Source of the DNA: Aureibaculum sp. 2308TA14-22
GTDB lineage: Bacteria; Bacteroidota; Bacteroidia; Flavobacteriales; Flavobacteriaceae
Direction of reading: 5' to 3'
Length of the DNA stretch: 64,000 nucleotides
NCBI RefSeq assembly: GCF_040538665.1
Contig: NZ_JBEWXT010000001.1
Span: 310,001 to 374,000, forward strand
Positions 53,558 to 61,634 of this stretch are shown in pieces. A program made the translations under genes and the position numbers. Each line of letters opens with the position of its first letter. Position 1 is the stretch's first letter. The notes under the pieces are model-generated. The model had not been told where the DNA came from. It ran no database searches and worked only from the letters and a program-made list of their open reading frames with translations.

Positions 53558-54649
53558 ATGTCTTTGTTACCTCCCTATCGAAAAATAATCCATGTTGATA
53601 TGGACGCTTTTTATGCTTCTGTAGAGCAACTGGATAATCCTGAATTAAGAGGTAAGCCCTTAGCAGTTGGTGGAGGTGGTAAAAGAGGTGTAGTATCAGC
53701 AGCTAGTTATGAGGCTCGTAAATATGGGGTTCGTTCGGCAATGAGCGGTGTATTGGCTCGAAAAAATTGTCCACATTTAACTTTTGTAAAACCTCGTTTT
53801 TCTCGTTACAAGGAAATTTCGTCACAAATTAGAAATATCTTTAGTCAATATACCGATTTGGTAGAACCACTGTCTTTAGATGAAGCATATTTGGATGTAA
53901 CTGAGAACAAGAAGAACTTTCCTTCGGCGACGATATTGGCTCAAGAAATTAGACAACAGATATTTGATGAGGTGGGTTTGAATGCTTCTGCGGGTATATC
54001 CGTTAATAAATTTGTGGCAAAAATTGCTTCTGATATTAATAAGCCCAATGGACAAAAAACGGTTCCACCAGAAGAAGTACTCGGTTTTTTAGAAAGTTTA
54101 GATGTTAAAAAATTCTATGGTGTGGGCAAGGTTACAGCTGCTAAAATGTACAATTTAGGAATTTTTACCGGAAAAGATTTAAAGCAAAAATCTATTGAAT
54201 TTTTGACTAACCATTTTAAAAAATCCGGAAAACATTATTATCATATTGTTAGAGGAATCCATAATAGTAAAGTCAAACCTAATAGAATTAGAAAATCCGT
54301 TGCAGCTGAACATACTTTTTACAATAACCTTACTTCGGAAATTTATATGCTTGAAAAGTTAAAGCAAATAGCTGAAGAATTAGAAAAGCGATTGCTAAAA
54401 TCGAACATTTCTGGCAAAACGATTACACTTAAAATTAAGTATAGCGATTTTTCAGTTCAGACTCGAAGCAGGACATTGCCCTATTTTATAAAAGATAAAA
54501 GCATGCTGTTAGAGAATGTTAAAGAATTACTATATCAAGAAAAAGTACATGAATCTGTAAGGTTATTGGGTATTTCGCTGTCTAACCTAAGTACAAATAC
54601 AATTGAAAAAGAAAAACCAGTTGAAGTACAGTTAAAATTAGAGTTTTAA
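53558..54649 (+). CDS. dinB: DNA polymerase IV (Y-family, DinB)
   Basis: Error-prone translesion polymerase. From ATG 53558 it is 363 residues and opens MSLLPPYRKIIHVDMDAFYA, with the catalytic motif VDMDAFYASVEQ. Further conserved parts are GGKRGVVSAASYEARKYGVRSAM near residue 42, the catalytic SLDEAYLDVT near residue 104, SAGISVNKFVAKIASD near residue 142 and the helix-hairpin-helix VKKFYGVGKVTA near residue 182. The little-finger domain is complete. The C-terminus (KPVEVQLKLEF) resembles a beta-clamp-binding peptide. Confidence 0.95.
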   Translation: MSLLPPYRKIIHVDMDAFYASVEQLDNPELRGKPLAVGGGGKRGVVSAASYEARKYGVRSAMSGVLARKNCPHLTFVKPRFSRYKEISSQIRNIFSQYTDLVEPLSLDEAYLDVTENKKNFPSATILAQEIRQQIFDEVGLNASAGISVNKFVAKIASDINKPNGQKTVPPEEVLGFLESLDVKKFYGVGKVTAAKMYNLGIFTGKDLKQKSIEFLTNHFKKSGKHYYHIVRGIHNSKVKPNRIRKSVAAEHTFYNNLTSEIYMLEKLKQIAEELEKRLLKSNISGKTITLKIKYSDFSVQTRSRTLPYFIKDKSMLLENVKELLYQEKVHESVRLLGISLSNLSTNTIEKEKPVEVQLKLEF

Positions 54650-54704
54650 ATTGTTACTTTGGAATAATTTTTGTAGTTTTAAACGAAAGATAAACAGTTA
54701 AAAA

Positions 54705-55118
54705 ATGAGAAATTTAATTTATATTTTAGGGATAGTAGGTTTTTTTATTGTGAGTTGTGGCACACAACAAACAACAGCGTCTAATGAAGAAAAAGAAAAG
54801 CCCGTGCGAATTGCCAATGATAGTTTGGAATATGAAATTACCATTATAGATCCTGGTTTTACTAATTATTTGATAACTGCAAAACCAGAGAGTTATTATA
54901 ACCAAAGTTCTTTAGAAACTAGAAATAGAGTTATGGTTATGGAATGGAACAATAGATTCAGAAATCCAACGCAGTATAATACTGATATTTACGGAAATGA
55001 AATTGACTATCAGGCTAATATAGACTATGGTATGGAAGTCAATTATAAACTCTATCAATATTTTCAGTTTGCACAGAAAAAATACGGTATGCGTTTAAGC
55101 TCTTTTAGGGTTGATTAA
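54705..55118 (+). CDS. Small lipoprotein, DUF6146-like
   Basis: A 137-residue predicted lipoprotein: signal peptide with lipobox ending VSC (Cys18), then a polar segment and a compact domain rich in Tyr and Asn, with FTNYLITAKPESYYNQSSLETRNRVMVMEWNNR-type sequence (about 51-83). The DUF6146 label is from memory; such proteins are confined to Flavobacteriia and have no known function. It converges on pckA and the two stop codons share bases (TTAA). Confidence 0.82.
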   Translation: MRNLIYILGIVGFFIVSCGTQQTTASNEEKEKPVRIANDSLEYEITIIDPGFTNYLITAKPESYYNQSSLETRNRVMVMEWNNRFRNPTQYNTDIYGNEIDYQANIDYGMEVNYKLYQYFQFAQKKYGMRLSSFRVD

Positions 55119-56731
55119 AAAGCAAATCGCTGTGGTCCGCCACGTCTTATTTCTTCGTTGGCAATTTCTTCAAATTTATTAAAGTTTTCTCTAAAGGCAT
55201 TTGATAATTTAAAAGCCATTTTATAATATGCTTCGTCATTGTTCCATGTAGTACGCGGACTTAAAACTTCGGTTGGAACACCTGGGCAACTCCTAGGTTG
55301 AGCCACACCAAACACGGAATGTATATGATAATCTTTATAATTATAAGGGCCTAAATCACCATTTAAGGCGGCGTTAATCATTGCTCTAGTGTATTTTAAT
55401 TTCATTCGTGTACCAACACCATAAGGGCCTCCAGTCCAGCCCGTATTTATCAACCACACATTAACGCCAGATTCTTTCATTTTTTTGCTCAACATTTCTG
55501 CATATTTTGCAGGATGCAAAGGCATAAAAGGAGCTCCGAAACAAGCAGAAAATGACGGTACGGGTTCTGTAACACCAGCTTCTGTTCCAGCAACTTTTGC
55601 CGTATAACCTGAGATAAAATGATAAGCAGCTTGATTAGGTAACAACCTTGAAATTGGAGGCAAAACTCCAAAGGCATCAGCGGTTAAAAAGAATATATTT
55701 TTAGGATTATCTGCTAATGAAGGAATTTTTATATTATTGATGTGGTGAATGGGGTAGCTCACTCTAGTATTTTGTGTAATAGAAATGTCAGAGAAATCTA
55801 CTTCGTTAGTGCCTGGTTTACAAACTACATTTTCTAAAATTGCCCCAGGTTTTATTGCCTTAAAAATATCGGGTTCGTTTTCTTTAGAAAGATTAATTAC
55901 CTTGGCATAACATCCGCCTTCAAAATTAAAAATGGTATTGTCTTTAGCCCAGCCATGTTCGTCATCGCCGATTAATTTTCTATCAGGATCGGCAGATAAT
56001 GTAGTTTTACCCGTACCCGAGAGCCCAAAGAAAATTGCCGTCTCGCCGTTTTCGCCAACATTGGCAGAGCAGTGCATAGGCAAGGTTTCTTTTTCAACGG
56101 GTAATATAAAGTTTAAGGCAGAAAAAATACCTTTTTTTATTTCGCCAGTATAACCGGTACCACCGATAAGAATTACTTTTCTTTTAAAATTTAAAATAGC
56201 AAAATTATGTTGTCTGGTTCCATCTTCTTTGGCAACTGCCATAAAGCTTGGAGCTTGTAATATCAACCATTCGGGTTGAAAGAGTTCTAGCTCGCTCTCA
56301 TCTGGCCTTAAGAACATATTATAAGCAAATAAGTTTGACCATGGCAACTCGGTAATTATTCTAATGTTCATTCTGTACCTATCATCTGCACAAGCATAGG
56401 CATCACGTGCATACAGTTCTTTACCCGACAAATGGTCGATTACCTTATCATAAAGTTGGTCAAATTTTTTAGATTCAAAAGGTAAATTGATGTTACCCCA
56501 CCATACTTTATCAGTTGTTAAATCGTCTTTAACAATAAACCTGTCTTGAGGAGATCTACCCGTAAATTCGCCAGTGTTTACCATTAACGCCCCAGAATCG
56601 GCTATTTTACCAAGCCCTTTTTCGACACAAATTTTGGTAAGCTCTTCGGGAGAAGAATTCCAATGTGTTTTAGCATTGGTTATCCCGTAATTTTTTAAAA
56701 TAGCATTTATTGATTTCGTAGAATCTTCCAT
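55115..56731 (-). CDS. pckA: Phosphoenolpyruvate carboxykinase (ATP)
   Basis: Gluconeogenic enzyme converting oxaloacetate and ATP to PEP, CO2 and ADP. From ATG 56729-56731 (MEDSTKSINAILKNYG) it is 538 residues, as in family members; a TTG at 56767 would start ahead of the promoter-like box. Motifs: GEFTGRSPQDRFIV near residue 55, kinase-1a GLSGTGKTTLSADP near residue 237, kinase-2 IGDDEHGW near residue 255, and the metal and substrate segment NTGWTGGPYGVGTRMKL near residue 432. The ATP-type P-loop rules out the GTP class. Confidence 0.97.
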   Translation of the reverse strand: MEDSTKSINAILKNYGITNAKTHWNSSPEELTKICVEKGLGKIADSGALMVNTGEFTGRSPQDRFIVKDDLTTDKVWWGNINLPFESKKFDQLYDKVIDHLSGKELYARDAYACADDRYRMNIRIITELPWSNLFAYNMFLRPDESELELFQPEWLILQAPSFMAVAKEDGTRQHNFAILNFKRKVILIGGTGYTGEIKKGIFSALNFILPVEKETLPMHCSANVGENGETAIFFGLSGTGKTTLSADPDRKLIGDDEHGWAKDNTIFNFEGGCYAKVINLSKENEPDIFKAIKPGAILENVVCKPGTNEVDFSDISITQNTRVSYPIHHINNIKIPSLADNPKNIFFLTADAFGVLPPISRLLPNQAAYHFISGYTAKVAGTEAGVTEPVPSFSACFGAPFMPLHPAKYAEMLSKKMKESGVNVWLINTGWTGGPYGVGTRMKLKYTRAMINAALNGDLGPYNYKDYHIHSVFGVAQPRSCPGVPTEVLSPRTTWNNDEAYYKMAFKLSNAFRENFNKFEEIANEEIRRGGPQRFAF

Positions 56732-56754
56732 GTATATACGTTGATTTTGGGTTG

Positions 56755-56762
56755 CAAAATTA
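56755..56762 (-). promoter_or_regulatory. -7 box (TAATTTTG) of pckA
   Basis: Minus-strand TAATTTTG matches TAnnTTTG, 23 bases upstream of the pckA ATG at 56731. The -33 element is unclear. Confidence 0.45.
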
Positions 56763-56801
56763 AACAATAATAGTTTTTACGAAAACGTTTGCGTATTTTT
56801 T

Positions 56802-57170
56802 TTATTTCTTAATAAAATTCATCAGCATTACCAACCATCCAGCCATAAACAACAATCCACCTAAAGGTGTAATAAACCATATTAACTTTGGATTAACACC
56901 GCCAGCAGTTATTAAATAAATAAAACCCGAAAAAAATAAAATTCCCATAAAAAACAACCAACTTATCATGTTCTTTGCTTTAGCGTTAAAACTAGAATAA
57001 GTATTAACGAATAGTAAAGCCAAAACATGGTACATTTGATATTTAACTCCAGTTTCAAAACTTTGCAAGGCATCTGCTCCTATTTTTTCTTTAAGAGCAT
57101 GTGCACCAAAAGCTCCAAATATGATAGCAAGCAAACCCAAAATTGCTGTAATTGACAAGTTTGTTTTCAT
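56802..57170 (-). CDS. DUF423 family small membrane protein
   Basis: A 122-residue protein from ATG 57168-57170 with four membrane helices (about 5-25, 42-62, 68-88, 94-116) and the family motif FGAFGAHALKEKI near residue 18, followed by FETGVKYQMYHVLALL. Function unknown; related proteins include YgdD. A TTG at 57194 would place the start within the promoter-like box. Monocistronic. Confidence 0.9.
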   Translation of the reverse strand: MKTNLSITAILGLLAIIFGAFGAHALKEKIGADALQSFETGVKYQMYHVLALLFVNTYSSFNAKAKNMISWLFFMGILFFSGFIYLITAGGVNPKLIWFITPLGGLLFMAGWLVMLMNFIKK

Positions 57171-57191
57171 CTTATGATCTTTAATAAATAG

Positions 57192-57199
57192 CAAAAATA
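57192..57199 (-). promoter_or_regulatory. -7 box (TATTTTTG) of the DUF423 gene
   Basis: Minus-strand TATTTTTG fits TAnnTTTG, 21 bases ahead of the ATG at 57170, and supports the shorter start. Confidence 0.42.
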
Positions 57200-57245
57200 G
57201 TATATATTTACAAGACTAAAGTTCATACTTTTAAATAGTATTGTT

Positions 57246-57464
57246 TTGAAAAATAAAAGTTTAAAATTGGTTTTTCGTTCTCCGTATTTGCATGAAGCTC
57301 AAATTGCAAAGGCTAAATTAGAAAGTGAGCATATTAACAGTTATTTGGTTGATGAAAATTTAACTTATACTATTGGTACCGCTTTTATAGAAGATTATAA
57401 ATTAATGGTTGATAGTACCGATTTTGACAGTGCACTATCTATTTTAAGTTTACATAAAACTTAA
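57246..57464 (+). CDS. DUF2007-type small protein
   Basis: A 72-residue cytoplasmic protein with the ferredoxin-like DUF2007 pattern: KLVFRSPYLHEAQIAKAKLE at the N-terminus, INSYLVDEN near residue 30 and KLMVDSTDFDSALSIL near residue 52. The family is described as a putative signal-transducing or PII-like-fold domain without known function. Start is TTG 57246; no ATG is available upstream of the conserved strand. It lies 61 bases before the saccharopine dehydrogenase-like gene, same strand. Confidence 0.8.
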   Translation: MKNKSLKLVFRSPYLHEAQIAKAKLESEHINSYLVDENLTYTIGTAFIEDYKLMVDSTDFDSALSILSLHKT

Positions 57465-57525
57465 GCTTTTATTCAAGTAAAAATCCCTAAATTTTTATAC
57501 TTTCGTCTAACAATTACTAGAATCT

Positions 57526-58902
57526 ATGCGTAACATCTTAATTATTGGTGCAGGACGTTCGTCAGCATCGCTTATCAAATATCTTTTACAGAAATCAGAA
57601 AGTGAAAAGCTGCAAATTACAATTGCTGATATTTCTATTGATTTGGCTGAATCTATTATAAAAAATCATAAAAATGCTAAAGCCATAGTTTTAGATATTT
57701 TCAATGAAAATGATAGGGTTTCAGCTATTAAAAATGCTGATATTGTGGTTTCTATGTTGCCTGCTAGATTTCATATGGAAGTAGCCAAAGATTGTATTAA
57801 ATATAAAAAGAACATGGTTACTGCCTCATATGTTTCTAAAGAGATGAAAGCGTTAGATGTTGCCGTTAAAGAACAAGGGCTTATTTTTATGAATGAAATA
57901 GGTTTAGATCCTGGGATTGATCACATGAGTGCGATGAAAGTTATTGACAGAATTAGAGAAAACGATGCAAAAATGTTGCTTTTTGAATCGTTTACAGGAG
58001 GACTGGTTGCTCCAGAGAGTGATACAAATTTGTGGAACTATAAATTTACATGGAATCCAAGAAATGTAGTTTTGGCCGGGCAAGGTGGTGCGGCTAAATT
58101 CATCCAAGAAGGTACATTTAAATACATACCTTATCATAAATTATTTAGACGAACGGAATTTCTAAATATTAATGGGGCAGGTACTGGAAAATTTGAAGCC
58201 TATGCCAATCGAGATTCTTTAAAATATATAAAAACCTATGGCTTAGAAAATATTTTAACAATGTACAGAGGCACAATCAGACGTGTTGGTTTTTCAAGAG
58301 CTTGGAATATGTTTGTGCAATTAGGTATGACCGATGATAGTTATGTTTTAGAAGGTTCTGAACATATGAGTTATCGTGATTTTACCAATGCTTTTTTAGC
58401 GTACAATCCCAATGATTCTGTTGAATTAAAGTTGCGATCTTACCTTAAGATAGACCAAGATGATGTAATGTGGGAAAAGCTATTGGAACTGGATATTTTC
58501 AATCCAAATAAAAAAGTTGGATTGAAAAATGCCACACCGGCTCAAGTATTGCAAAAAATTTTAACGGACAGTTGGACATTGCAAAAAGAGGATAAAGATA
58601 TGATCGTGATGCACCATAAGTTTGGTTATGAATACCAAGGCGAAAAAAGACAAATAGAATCAAGTATGTCTGTTATTGGCGAAAATCAGACTTATACAGC
58701 TATGGCAAAGACGGTAGGATTGCCAGTAGCCATTGCTACGTTGTTAATCTTAAATAAAAAAATAACTACACCTGGAGTACAAATTCCGATTACAAAGGAA
58801 GTTTATACACCAATTTTGGATGAATTAGAAGAAAATGGTATTGTATTCAGCGAAATTAAAGTGCCATATTTGGGGTATAATCCTAATAGTGTAGCGGGCT
58901 AA
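57526..58902 (+). CDS. Saccharopine dehydrogenase-like NAD(P)-binding protein
   Basis: A 458-residue protein with an N-terminal Rossmann domain (MRNILIIGAGRSSASLIKYL), AKAIVLDIFNENDRVSAIKNADIVVSMLP-type second half (about 51-80), the conserved NEIGLDPGIDHMSAM near residue 124 and a C-terminal dimerisation/catalytic domain ending in ITKEVYTPILDELEENGI. It resembles saccharopine dehydrogenase (glutamate-forming) and the reductase half of the bifunctional aminoadipate-semialdehyde synthase, so lysine degradation is possible, but carboxynorspermidine-synthase-like members share the fold. Convergent with trmN6, ten bases apart. Confidence 0.88.
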   Translation: MRNILIIGAGRSSASLIKYLLQKSESEKLQITIADISIDLAESIIKNHKNAKAIVLDIFNENDRVSAIKNADIVVSMLPARFHMEVAKDCIKYKKNMVTASYVSKEMKALDVAVKEQGLIFMNEIGLDPGIDHMSAMKVIDRIRENDAKMLLFESFTGGLVAPESDTNLWNYKFTWNPRNVVLAGQGGAAKFIQEGTFKYIPYHKLFRRTEFLNINGAGTGKFEAYANRDSLKYIKTYGLENILTMYRGTIRRVGFSRAWNMFVQLGMTDDSYVLEGSEHMSYRDFTNAFLAYNPNDSVELKLRSYLKIDQDDVMWEKLLELDIFNPNKKVGLKNATPAQVLQKILTDSWTLQKEDKDMIVMHHKFGYEYQGEKRQIESSMSVIGENQTYTAMAKTVGLPVAIATLLILNKKITTPGVQIPITKEVYTPILDELEENGIVFSEIKVPYLGYNPNSVAG

Positions 58903-58912
58903 TAACTATTTT

Positions 58913-59626
58913 TTACATTTTTAAATAAAAATCCTTAACCAAGTTTATATATTCACTTGTATATTGATGGCGTGCAGTTTCAATTATTAAACTCTCAATT
59001 ATTACATCTTTTTTGATGGATGAGAATTCAATTAGACTTCTTTTTGTTTCGGAAGTTGGCGTGCCTTTAACATTGCATATTTTATTGACAAAAAGATTGT
59101 GTTTTTTTGCTAAGCTAATAAAATTTACTTTATCCATAAAGGGAATAATTACAGAAAAAATTCCGTTTTCGCTTAGTAATTTTGATACAGATGCTAGTAA
59201 TATTTTAAAAGATAACGAACCTGTAAAACGAGCTTCATTTCTAGCCTCATCTTTACTTTGAAACGAATTATTGTAAAATGGTGGATTGGAAACAATCAAA
59301 TCGTACTTATCTTCGATTTCATTTGCAAATTCTTCTATAGAAGTATGATAGCAATATAATCTATCTCCCCAAGGCGAATTTTCAAAATTCTGTACCGCTT
59401 GCTCAAAAGCATTATTGTTAATTTCAATGGCATCTATAAGTTCTGCATAGCTACGTTGAGCCAATTGTAATGCAATTATGCCAGTACCTGTACCAATATC
59501 AAGGATAGAATTGGGTTCGTTACATAGTGAAGCCCAAGCCCCGAGTAAAACGCCATCAGTACCAATTTTCATTGCACATTGGTCTTGATGAACAGTAAAT
59601 TGTTTGAACTTAAAAGGGTTATTCAT
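58913..59626 (-). CDS. tRNA1(Val) (adenine37-N6)-methyltransferase, TrmN6/YfiC-like
   Basis: A 237-residue SAM-dependent methyltransferase. Motifs: opening PFKFKQFTVHQDQCAMKIGTDGVLLGAW, SAM loop ILDIGTGTGIIALQLA near residue 40 and the N6-adenine catalytic motif SNPPFYNN near residue 114. This combination is that of YfiC/TrmN6, which modifies A37 of tRNA-Val. Its ATG overlaps the end of rimM by eight bases, so it is translated from the rpsP-rimM transcript. Confidence 0.9.
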   Translation of the reverse strand: MNNPFKFKQFTVHQDQCAMKIGTDGVLLGAWASLCNEPNSILDIGTGTGIIALQLAQRSYAELIDAIEINNNAFEQAVQNFENSPWGDRLYCYHTSIEEFANEIEDKYDLIVSNPPFYNNSFQSKDEARNEARFTGSLSFKILLASVSKLLSENGIFSVIIPFMDKVNFISLAKKHNLFVNKICNVKGTPTSETKRSLIEFSSIKKDVIIESLIIETARHQYTSEYINLVKDFYLKM

Positions 59627-60149
59627 TCAAATACATTTCGATTAATCCTTCGGGTGTCTCAACAATAATTTTTTTGTTTTCACGATCTACTTTCTTGATA
59701 AAATCATCAATCATTGGTATTAGAATTTCATTTTCTCCATTTTCTATTACAAAAAGTGGTTGAGCCGTTTTGTCGTTAATACCAACAAGCGTTCCTACCA
59801 TACCATAATTAACATCTTCAATTTTAAAATCAATAACTTCATGATAATAGAATTTATTTCCTGCTAATTTTGGCAATAAAGTTAGGGGGAGGTAAACATC
59901 GCATTTTATTATTGAATCGGCGTCTTCTTCTGTTGTAAAATCCTCAAATTTTACCCGTAATTGATTGCCTTTTTGTAATAGGCTTTTTTCAATAAAAAAA
60001 GGAATAAAATTATTTCCAACATCCAAAAAAACAGCATCTATGTTTTGATACAAATCGGGTTCATCTGTATCTAATTTTATTACCACTTCACCTTTAAAAC
60101 TGTGTTTTCTGACTACTTTACCTAAATAAAAACAATCTTTTTTTTGCAT
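59619..60149 (-). CDS. rimM: 16S rRNA processing protein RimM
   Basis: Maturation factor for the 30S head that binds S19. The 176-residue protein has the N-terminal RimM barrel (LGKVVRKHSFKGEVVIKLDTDEP near residue 8) and a C-terminal PRC-barrel (about 95-170) with FKIEDVNYGMVGTLVGIND and the EILIPMIDDFIKKVD strand near residue 140. It follows rpsP, the standard order, but a terminator-like hairpin intervenes. Overlaps trmN6 by eight bases. Confidence 0.95.
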   Translation of the reverse strand: MQKKDCFYLGKVVRKHSFKGEVVIKLDTDEPDLYQNIDAVFLDVGNNFIPFFIEKSLLQKGNQLRVKFEDFTTEEDADSIIKCDVYLPLTLLPKLAGNKFYYHEVIDFKIEDVNYGMVGTLVGINDKTAQPLFVIENGENEILIPMIDDFIKKVDRENKKIIVETPEGLIEMYLNE

Positions 60150-60162
60150 AATACAAATTAAA

Positions 60163-60189
60163 AAAGCCCAACAAAATTTGTTAGGCTTT
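60163..60189 (-). terminator. Terminator-like hairpin between rpsP and rimM
   Basis: AAAGCC and GGCTTT arms (60163-60168 and 60184-60189) enclose a second pairing AACA/TGTT. The single mismatch on the plus strand becomes a G-U pair on the minus strand, which points to function in minus-strand RNA. On that strand a run of six T's follows. It lies 25 bases after the rpsP stop, so rpsP is probably expressed above rimM-trmN6. Confidence 0.65.
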
Positions 60190-60213
60190 AAATATAAGGT
60201 ATATAAAGTAAAT

Positions 60214-60828
60214 TTATTCTTCTTCGCTTGATGCTTCAGTAGCTTCTTCTTTTTTGGCTTCTACATCTACTTTTTCAGCAACTGGAGCTTGTGCTTCGGC
60301 TGCAGCTTCATCAATAGTTTGTGGTGCGTCCTCGGCAACGGCTTCGGTAGCGGTTTCAGCTTCTTCTGTTACTTCTTCAACAGGAATAGCTTTCGCTTTT
60401 CTCGCTTCGTTAGCTTCTTTTTCAGCTTCAAGAGCTTTCGCTTTCGCTTTTGCATCAGCCTTAGATAAACCTTCTACTTTTGCACTAATTCTTTTAGCTT
60501 TATCTTCTGCCCAAGCATTGAATTTTTCTTCGGCTTGTTCTTCGGTTAAAGCACCTTTACGTACACCGCCTGCTAAATGATTTTTCAATAACGCACCTTT
60601 ATACGACAAGATAGCTCTTGCAGTATCAGTAGGTTGAGCTCCATTTTGTAACCATTTTACAGCTCCATCAATATTCAAATCAATTGTTGCAGGGTTAGTG
60701 TTAGGGTTGTAAGTTCCTAATTTTTCTAAAGACTTACCATCTCTTTTTGAGCGTGAATCTGCGGCAACGATCCAATAGAATGGTTTTCCTTTTTTACCGT
60801 GTCTTTGTAATCTAATTTTTACTGGCAT
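60214..60828 (-). CDS. rpsP: 30S ribosomal protein S16 with long Ala/Glu-rich C-terminal extension
   Basis: Residues 1-80 are ordinary S16 ([38 protein letters not shown] near residue 28, [16 protein letters not shown] near residue 60). Residues about 80-204 are an extension: a Lys/Ala/Glu helical part, then a Glu/Ala/Val-rich tail ending SSEEE. S16 is about 80-90 residues in most bacteria; extended forms are known in Bacteroidota. The extension is probably disordered or coiled on the 30S surface. Start ATG 60826-60828; promoter-like box 70 bases upstream. Confidence 0.96.
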   Translation of the reverse strand: MPVKIRLQRHGKKGKPFYWIVAADSRSKRDGKSLEKLGTYNPNTNPATIDLNIDGAVKWLQNGAQPTDTARAILSYKGALLKNHLAGGVRKGALTEEQAEEKFNAWAEDKAKRISAKVEGLSKADAKAKAKALEAEKEANEARKAKAIPVEEVTEEAETATEAVAEDAPQTIDEAAAEAQAPVAEKVDVEAKKEEATEASSEEE

Positions 60829-60897
60829 TTGTTGTTAATTGTTTAAGGTACACGACCTTGATTATTAATTATATATTCACTTTCTCGAAGTGGGCTG

Positions 60898-60905
60898 CAA
60901 ATATA
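60898..60905 (-). promoter_or_regulatory. -7 box (TATATTTG) of the rpsP operon
   Basis: Minus-strand TATATTTG fits TAnnTTTG; the rpsP ATG lies 69 bases downstream, leaving a leader of about 60 bases containing a small CACTT/AAGTG stem (60878-60892). Upstream -33 sequence is AT-rich without a clear TTG. Confidence 0.5.
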
Positions 60906-61004
60906 CTATGTTTTTTTGTTTTATAATCTATTGTTGAAGTTATTTTTCACCTTAAGTTAAAAAGAGGCATTCTCCGCAATAATACGAAATGATACATATT
61001 ATAT

Positions 61005-61634
61005 TTAGATGCCCTTTTCCCTAACGCCAAACTTAACCCCATGCCACCAACATAGTGGACCTAAGAGAAAAAACGCAAAACCAGGCAATCCAAAACTCAT
61101 TCCTAAATTTAACCTAGCAATAATTATAGATATGATACCTACAATTACAAATATGCCGAAATGTCTAAAGTAGAATCGCATTTCAGTTCGTTTATTTACG
61201 TCAGGGCTTTTCCGCGAAGCATAAAAATACAATAATGAAATAAAAAGAAAAACCAAAGTAAAGCCCAAGCCATATAATTGGAACAATTCTGAAAATTCCT
61301 GCATGGAATTAATTTTGCCCTTACCTACGGTCAGGTTTGCTAAAAACTTAAGCGGATAGACAAAAAACAATATTACAAAGAGCAAAGCCATATTTAAAGC
61401 AATGATCCAATTGTCAATTTTTTCAATTCTTCTAAAAAAATTATAATGAACTTTCCATATTAAAATCAACCCCAAAAAGCTGACCGCAAAACTGAAAAAA
61501 CCGACCAGATTCTCTTTTAACACAGCAAAACTTTCAGGAACATCCAAAGAAACCACAACCAATGTAGCGGCAAATGCAAAAATGGAATCACTGATAGATT
61601 CTAATCGACTTTTTGACTGTTTTAGTATTGGCAT
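61005..61634 (-). CDS. TMEM175/DUF1211-family potassium-channel-like protein
   Basis: A 209-residue protein with six predicted membrane helices. Helix 1 carries the family signature as RLESISDSIFAFAATLVV (about 11-28; family consensus R...FSDGVFAIAITLL), whose hydrophobic residues form the pore in bacterial TMEM175 channels, which are tetramers of such six-helix subunits. Start ATG 61632-61634 overlaps the stop of the upstream propeller gene by one base, so the two are probably co-translated. Ion selectivity not predictable. Confidence 0.85.
   Translation of the reverse strand: MPILKQSKSRLESISDSIFAFAATLVVVSLDVPESFAVLKENLVGFFSFAVSFLGLILIWKVHYNFFRRIEKIDNWIIALNMALLFVILFFVYPLKFLANLTVGKGKINSMQEFSELFQLYGLGFTLVFLFISLLYFYASRKSPDVNKRTEMRFYFRHFGIFVIVGIISIIIARLNLGMSFGLPGFAFFLLGPLCWWHGVKFGVREKGI

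Noticed and set aside
60254-60580. 108-codon open frame on the plus strand, Ala/Ser-rich
   Set aside because: It is the antisense shadow of the Ala/Glu-rich S16 tail; composition is forced by the real gene.
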